A stretch of DNA of 64,000 bases from Monosiga brevicollis MX1 (lineage: Eukaryota > Opisthokonta > Choanoflagellata > Craspedida > Salpingoecidae): positions 507,483 through 571,482 of the forward strand of contig NW_001865063.1 of the NCBI RefSeq assembly GCF_000002865.3, given 5' to 3'. Positions 58,260 to 64,000 of the stretch are shown one piece after another. Numbering within the stretch: the stretch's first letter is position 1; every line of letters starts with the position of its first letter. Both the position numbers and the translations under genes were made by a program. The notes under the pieces were generated by a model. That model did no database searches. It was given only the letters and a program-made list of their open reading frames with translations, and was not told where the DNA came from.

Positions 58260-61200
58260 TACGACGAGAGAGAGAATGAGAGATGGCGGCAGAGACAGAG
58301 AGAGCTTTGGAAGCAAGATAAAGAGAGATGGAGATTGAGAAAGGGTTGGGCAGAGGGAGAGAGTAAAAGGTGGGGGAAGATAGAGAGAAGGGCAGAGTCC
58401 GAGGCAGAAACTTGCACTTTAAAGACCAAATCAAAGCGACACAGAGAGGAGATGCAAGAAGAAAACATTTTGAGAGAATCGTTAATGTATAGCATAACAT
58501 GAAGAGAAGCGGCCTGTGCCCCTCTATTGACCCAGAGATTTGGGCCAGCGTGAAATCGCCGTTATATCAAAGCTGCAGCGGTAGTGTGACATTCACTACA
58601 CTTTTCACTCTGACTCAAAAGTCGCACTTGAATGTCAGTAAAAGTATTTTACTAATAACATTTCCTTCTGGGATGTATTTTACTTTTCGCCTGCCCCTTT
58701 TTGGCATGTCGTTGCATGCATGCTTCGTTGTGCGCGGCGATGTCATTTGAATAGACCCCGAACAGGACATTGCCGACGTTCGTGAAGGTGTGGAGGGCCG
58801 GGTCAAGGGCGTACGGTCTGGTCGACGAAATCAGAGTTTGATGTTTCGTTTGCACGAGTAAAACATCAGTCGTCATTGGCTGAAGCAAGTGGGACCACCA
58901 TGAGCAAGATCTCGGGTCAACGCTCGACCCCATCGTGGATCGAGGGCAAGCGCGTCTGAGGCTGCAACTTGATTGCTGGCCATGACGCCGCCCGAGATCC
59001 TCGCTCTCCTGAACAGCCAGCCTTGCACCGACGGGCGGTCTACTTGCATCGCCGATTGCAGAGCACATGCGGGTGGGCCGAGGCCTGCATGCACGTCTTG
59101 CTTACGTCTGGCCGATTCAGACTGAGCTGGTAGGATCCAACACATGGTCTGTTGATCCGTCTGCGTCCTGATGCTTCTCAACAACACCCTTTCTTCCTTT
59201 CGCTCCCGAGGATCTGCACTGAAACGTCCTGGTTGTGTCTCGTGACTTTGGATTGAAAGTGGCGCGTTGCTGGGCAGGTCAAACAGAATTATCACTGACC
59301 AACGCCAGCCAGAGCTCAGACGGGCGGGTCGTTGGCCCGAAAGATTGTAAAACTGAGCACAGGTCGTTCTTACTCGAGTGCCAGGCTTGTGAGTTCTCTG
59401 TGAGACCCACCCCCACGTATCACTGGGTTTTTGACCACACCGCCTGGCTTGGCGAGGGCCGTGCAAAAGAGTTGATCAAAGTCGCGACCGTCGGCATTAG
59501 ATGTAAACGAGGGAGTGAGTGAGTGACCTTGTCTGCTTCTGTACCATACCATGTCGTCATCGCGTCTTTGAGGAGCAGTCGAGCAAATCTTTGTGCCACT
59601 CTTTGGGCACGTGGAGGGCCTGCGAAAATCAAGTGCAACTCGGTCAGTTGAGAGGACCGACCATAAGCCGCCAAAGACACACTCGACCCCACCCTGGGCA
59701 GCGCGGGCTCTCCAAGAAAATCGGCGACCGCAGTACCACAGTAAAGAAATAAAAAGGGGGGAGCTTACAAGAGGAGTGGGTTCAGGACAGGGCCTTTTGG
59801 TTCGATCGAAAGCTGCAAGTTTGTACAGTCCCATCCACGTCGCAGATGGGCTCGGCTCTTCTTGTTCATCGAGCTTGGGGGAGAAGCCATGTCCACTACG
59901 ACGCTCGGAAGCATCTTGCCTATGATTCAGAAGCAAGCGGCCGCCCGCTGTGGTTGGCTTTGTCAGTGGCTTGCCCGCTCCCGGCTGCATGGCAACCCGA
60001 CGTCAGCACAAAAAAGCAAAAAAGGGCCTTGCTTCTGCACCTTGTCGGCGTCTCGGGCCACACGGCAAAGCCACGGAGATGGACTGGGTCAAGGAGGACG
60101 TACTGTAGGGACAGAGCACAAGCCACAGGCAATATGGTAGGGACAGAGCACAACAGGCAGCAGCGGGCAAGCATAAGAGCGACCCAAGCCAGTTGGCCCC
60201 CAGTCACAAGGGCTGCTCGCTCGAGCGCGGGAGGGTCACGACGTTGATCTGAATCCTCTTCATTTCATCTGTGTGTGTGTGTGTGTGTTTGCATGCATGC
60301 TTGCACTTTTGGCGCGCTTGCCCATCCGGCTCATGTCTTCTTTTCCTGTCCCTTCTGGGGCGCGCGAGCGAGCAGACACAGGTACGCACACACCTACGCA
60401 AACGTACTCCACACACGCATGTTCTGGCGATCGTTTGACGGTTCTGTCATATCCAAAGATTTCATGAGCGACCACAGGCTCAACCTGGCTCGTCCGCTCA
60501 TCGTGCGTGCGGGGTCTCATGTGTTGGGTGACGACTCTCTCAAACCCCTCTCCACACACACTGTGCCTGCGAGTTCTACCCCCCTCCCCTTCACCCCATA
60601 TGGTGGTGATGTGATAGACAAGCCCAACAAAGCAAGCAAGGATCCCATCGCTTCTTCTTCTTCTTCTTCATCATCCCTTCCACCCTTACCCTCTTCTTGC
60701 CGCAGTTTAAAACAAAGGACCGGCCACGTCCGTTCGTCAAAGAGTGCCGTCCAGTCGCACGGCAACTCGCCACTTTGCCCACCATCGGCCTGTCCCCCTC
60801 CTTGTTTGGGTGTCGTCCGTTTGTCTATTTTCGCGCCAGCCCCCGCCCGCCCGCCTGTTCACGTTTGTCAGCTCGAGCCGCCCGCTCGGCCCTTGTGATT
60901 AAAGCCCTCCACCGCGCAACGTGTGTTGTCCCATCGTCATTTGCAACGCATCACCGCCGCCGCCGCTCTCGTCCGTTCCCCCGGTGCTCCCTGGTGCGCT
61001 TTGCGATCAACGCCAGTCTTACCCTCGCCCCTGGGCAGCCACGAGCGCCCCATCACCGCTACGTTCCCCAGACACCGACCGACGCATCCGCGAGCGTCGC
61101 GCCTCAAGCCAACCCCATTTTTTGCCCCTGTGCCCTGACCTTGCCATTTGCAGGCCCATCGTCAATCTTGCATTCATTCCCCTTCGCCTCGACCGCCGTC

Positions 61201-61568
61201 CCGACCCGGGTCCACCGCCCGTCGTTGCACCAAGAAAGACGCGTCACTCGCTTCCACCCGCGGCTCCTGCGCTTCTTTTTGCGCGCCGTTGTTCCCTCCC
61301 CCGAGTAGCCATCGCCGAGACCACAAACAACTTTGCCTATTTTTTTCTCGGGGTCGCACCGACTGTCGCACCTAGTCTCAAACCCCCCTCCCAACAACAC
61401 CCGATTCCGCACACACGCCGCGAGGGCCTGCACGCGTGAATCAACTCAGCCCGTCAGTCTGCGCCTTCGTCCAAGCGACCCTCTTTCGTGTCGCCCTCCT
61501 TATCCCGCTGCTACCGACCCACCCGCCAACGTGACGCGCCAGCCCCTTGGTCCCCACTACCCGATGTC
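58260..61568. other. Long region with no gene resolved; weak minus-strand exon candidates near 59555-59990
   Basis: Between the start of the CEP350-like gene and that of the zinc-finger gene I cannot support a complete gene. Weak minus-strand candidates are a frame near 59770-59990 with SATWMGLYKLAAFDR ending at a GTAAGC, and a possible last exon near 59566-59628 (ALHVPKEWHKDLLDCSSKTR) after TTTTCGCAG. No family is recognised and the frames between do not join cleanly. A minus-strand frame at about 58650-58880 (STRPYALDPALHTF) has a faint AAA-ATPase look but no Walker motif. 60270-60290 is a GT run, 60651-60685 TTC/CTT-rich, and 60700-61560 is C-rich, probably 5' leader. Confidence 0.45.
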
Positions 61569-64000
61569 ATGGATGTCCAGACGGACAACGCCCTTGGGAG
61601 CGATGAAGACATTCTCCTAACACTCGCCAATGCCAGTTTACCCGGTGGTCTCGACCTCGACCTCACCGGCTCTCTCTACCAAGAGCTGAATGGCATCATT
61701 GGAACTCTACCCTCGGCCTCGGCCACGGCGGCCGTCACTTCGACGGCCCCCGTTGCTGCCAGTACGTTCCTGATTGATGCCCTGTCCTTGCCCTCTCTGT
61801 CTCTCTTTTTTTTTATCAATCTGTGACCCGCTTGCCTGCCTGGTAAAACCACGTCGTCTGCTACGCGGAAACCGTCGCGGTCATCTCATCCGCTCTTGGT
61901 GTTCTCTGTCGACATTAAATCGCCCGTCGTGCTCATCTAGGTGGCGCAGCCACGGCCCCTGCGCCCCTCTCCAACCAACGCAGCCAGGTGGACGTCTTTC
62001 AGTTTGATCAGCCCCCCGCTCGATACAGCCAGGCCCAGCAACACCATCAACAAGCAGCGTCTCGGGCTAGCAAGCCCTCTCTTCAAGATCTCATGCGCCA
62101 AGTCGCTGATGGCAACGCCTTCCAGGGCAATGTCATGACTCTGCGCCGCGTGCAGACGGAGGAAATCACCTCCTCGCAAGGCTCTCCTTTTCCCCCTTCC
62201 CCGACCCCGCTGGATCAGTATTGCAACGGCAATGCTTTTGCCGCCTTTGCGCCCTCCCCCGATGCCTCCCACAACGCCGACACCTGGCGCCACTATGTGC
62301 CGCAAGCCCCGGATCAGCCTTCCCCCAAGCTCTACAATACCAACGCCCCCACCTTTGCCAATGCTCTCATGCAATCCGCCCGAGGCAGTGCCGACAGCAT
62401 CTCTCTCACTGGATCAACCACGGGATCAGTCGCCTCAGGCTACGAGCCCTCTGTGGCTGACTCCCCCACCATCCTTGGCCGCTCCACTCGTTTCGACTGC
62501 AAGTTTCCTGGTTGTGGCAAGCAATACAACACCTCGGGGTGAGTGGCACACGCGCTCGCCGCATTGTGCACCCTCTCCGGCCCGCCCCACCTCTTTGCCA
62601 TGGCTCACTCTCGTTGTCGTCTCACCACTAAATGTTTGCGTCCTTTCTCGTGCAGCGGTATCCGGTATCATATGGCCACCACCGACCACTCCATGTTCCC
62701 TGCTACCGCTGAGGCCTTGTCTCAGCGCGAGGAAATGTTGGAGAAAGAACGCGTGGCCAAAGAAAAGAAGCTTCGCCAAGAGATGAACGGAACGCCACGC
62801 AAAAAGCGCGCCCCAAAGTCTCCTGGCCGCAACCCGTAAGACCTGCCCTGCTTTTTCATTTTGCCCTCTTCTCCCCTCCTGCCGACTTAATGTCTTGTCT
62901 CCGTGGTTTCACGACGTCCATTCGCAACAATCCACAGGCAGCGTCGTGTGATGCGACCCTCCCAGGGCAACGGACGTGCAGGGCGACTCGGTGGCCATGA
63001 AGGCGATGGCGATGCCCCGTACCCTTCCGCAGACTCCCGTGAAAGCTCCATCTCCAGCCGTTCGGCTTACTCGGCAGACACTCGTTCACTCAACAGCCTC
63101 AACATTGAAGCCGTCGATCATGCTGGCCCTTGCAGCTCCCCTCACCACCGCCGCCGCCTCAGCGACTCGGGCATTCTGCCTCGAGCCGAAATGATGGCCG
63201 ATGCTCTCAACAGAGCCGACCCCGTTTTGCGCCATCACGGCAGCAACCACAGCCTGGGTCCGCCGCCGTCGGCCGCCTCCCGCCGCCACCCCTATCAACA
63301 CCAGCAGCAACAATACCAAGGGCACCAGCATCACCCAGCACCATCACCCATGCCCCAACGCCATTCAGAGCCGTCCATCAGTCAGCTCGATGCCTGGCGT
63401 CTCAGCACCGACGGCACGCCATCCGGCACTTCGTCGCCACAGCGTGCCAGCAGTGCGGGACCAGACCAGACACCGCGCCCAACAGAGTCAGCTGCCGCCA
63501 GCATGGCCATTCGTCCTCCCGGCCACACGCCCCTCTCTGTGCGCGTTGATCCGATTCAGCCAACCTCGAGCCTGCAGGTGGCTGGGCCCGCCCTCAACAT
63601 GGGTACCGTGAGCGCGCCCCACGAAGCCATGCGTGGCAATTCCACCGATGAACTTCGCGTCCGGCTGCAAAACATCCAGCGGGAGCAGCAACAAATCGAG
63701 TCGGAGCTGATGCGCAGTGAGCTGGAAAAAGGTTGGTCCACCTGCCCCCTTGCGTTGCAATGTTGGGCTCTGTTCGATTTCTGCGGCACAGCCTTTCCAG
63801 TGCACCCAACATGCTACCTCTGTACGCTGCACACCATCGGTTTACTCATTCAATTGTTTCCTGTTGTCTGTTCTAAATTGGCAGTGGCTGCCTGGGACCT
63901 ACCCGCCGAGGTGCTGCAGCAACTCCTGCGTCGCCAAGCCGAGTTCAAGGCCCAGGGTTGCGAAGTGCCGCTGGAACAGCTGGTTCAGATTGTCTACCGC
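61569..64000 (+). CDS. Single C2H2 zinc-finger protein (SFP1/JAZF1-like finger), 3' end outside window
   Basis: Exons 61569-61761, 61941-62538, 62656-62835, 62938-63731 and 63885 to the window end stay in frame (627 codons so far). The N-terminus is acidic (MDVQTDNALGSDEDILLTLANAS) and could be an activation surface. One zinc finger is split by an intron at 62538/62656: FDCKFPGCGKQYNTSG joined to GIRYHMATTDH, giving C-x4-C and H-x4-H. The single finger with GG(I/L)(R/K)YH resembles fungal SFP1 and animal JAZF1. It is followed by a coiled and basic region (EEMLEKERVAKEKKLRQE; TPRKKRAPKSPGRNP), a likely nuclear signal. Long Ser/Pro/His/Gln-rich disorder follows (with HQQQQYQ), then a second coiled coil (LRVRLQNIQREQQQIESEL). 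Probably a transcription regulator. Confidence 0.75.

Noticed and set aside
58652-59068. Minus-strand frame with STRPYALDPALHTF, reminiscent of AAA ATPases
   Set aside because: No Walker A or B motif nearby and the rest of the frame has no similarity.
59790-59815. GGTTCGATC-like string as a tRNA T-loop
   Set aside because: No cloverleaf partner stems or B-box partner A-box can be found at the right spacing.

Overview
The window is nuclear DNA of a small-genome eukaryote. Almost every gene is split by introns of about 50-150 bases with GT-AG ends. The protein families are holozoan: a Hint-domain 'hoglet'-type secreted protein, PHACTR and CAP-Gly modules, GAPEX-5, UBAC2, MEPCE, and Rab14. GC content is above half and simple-sequence tracts are common. 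A craspedid choanoflagellate close to Monosiga brevicollis fits best; this is inferred from gene content and intron style, not from a database match. No transposon, retroelement, CRISPR array or RNA gene was recognised.

Layout, left to right. 1-2481 (+): 3' part of a MEPCE/BCDIN3 RNA-cap methyltransferase. 3096-5315 (+): PA2G4/EBP1. 5890-6634 (-): cytochrome c. 7513-10939 (+): secreted CAP-domain protein with four apple-like modules. 12916-14077 (+): small type I membrane protein with furin-like and Kazal-like modules. 14786-18064 (-): protein kinase fused to a PARP catalytic domain. 18244-20054 (-): decaying ankyrin-repeat gene built from tandem exons. 21474-23179 (+): N-acylated PHACTR/CAP-Gly fusion. 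24009-25179 (-): Rab14. 26297-27706 (-): secreted kelch protein. 29250-30182 (+): N-acylated hemerythrin-like protein. 31375-33545 (+): medium-chain acyl-CoA dehydrogenase. 33740-38002 (-): GAPVD1/GAPEX-5-like RasGAP-VPS9 protein. 38524-41694 (-): hoglet-like Hint protein. 42642-43754 (+): orphan. 44656-46372 (+): UBAC2. 46551-49080 (-): sialidase. 49501-58259 (-): CEP350-like centrosomal protein. 58260-61568: no gene I can resolve. 61569-64000+ (+): single C2H2 zinc-finger protein.

The genes do not form one pathway. Themes recur: endosomal traffic (Rab14, GAPVD1-like Rab5 exchange factor), membrane and secretory surface proteins (CAP/apple, Kazal, kelch, hoglet, sialidase), mitochondrial metabolism (cytochrome c, MCAD), cytoskeleton and centrosome (PHACTR/CAP-Gly, CEP350-like) and growth or transcription control (MEPCE, PA2G4, zinc finger).

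Exon joins were deduced by hand from splice signals, reading frame and family alignment. In most genes the summed exon length is an exact multiple of three, which supports them. The most unusual items are the PHACTR+CAP-Gly fusion, the kinase+PARP fusion beside the ankyrin array, and the hoglet-type Hint protein.
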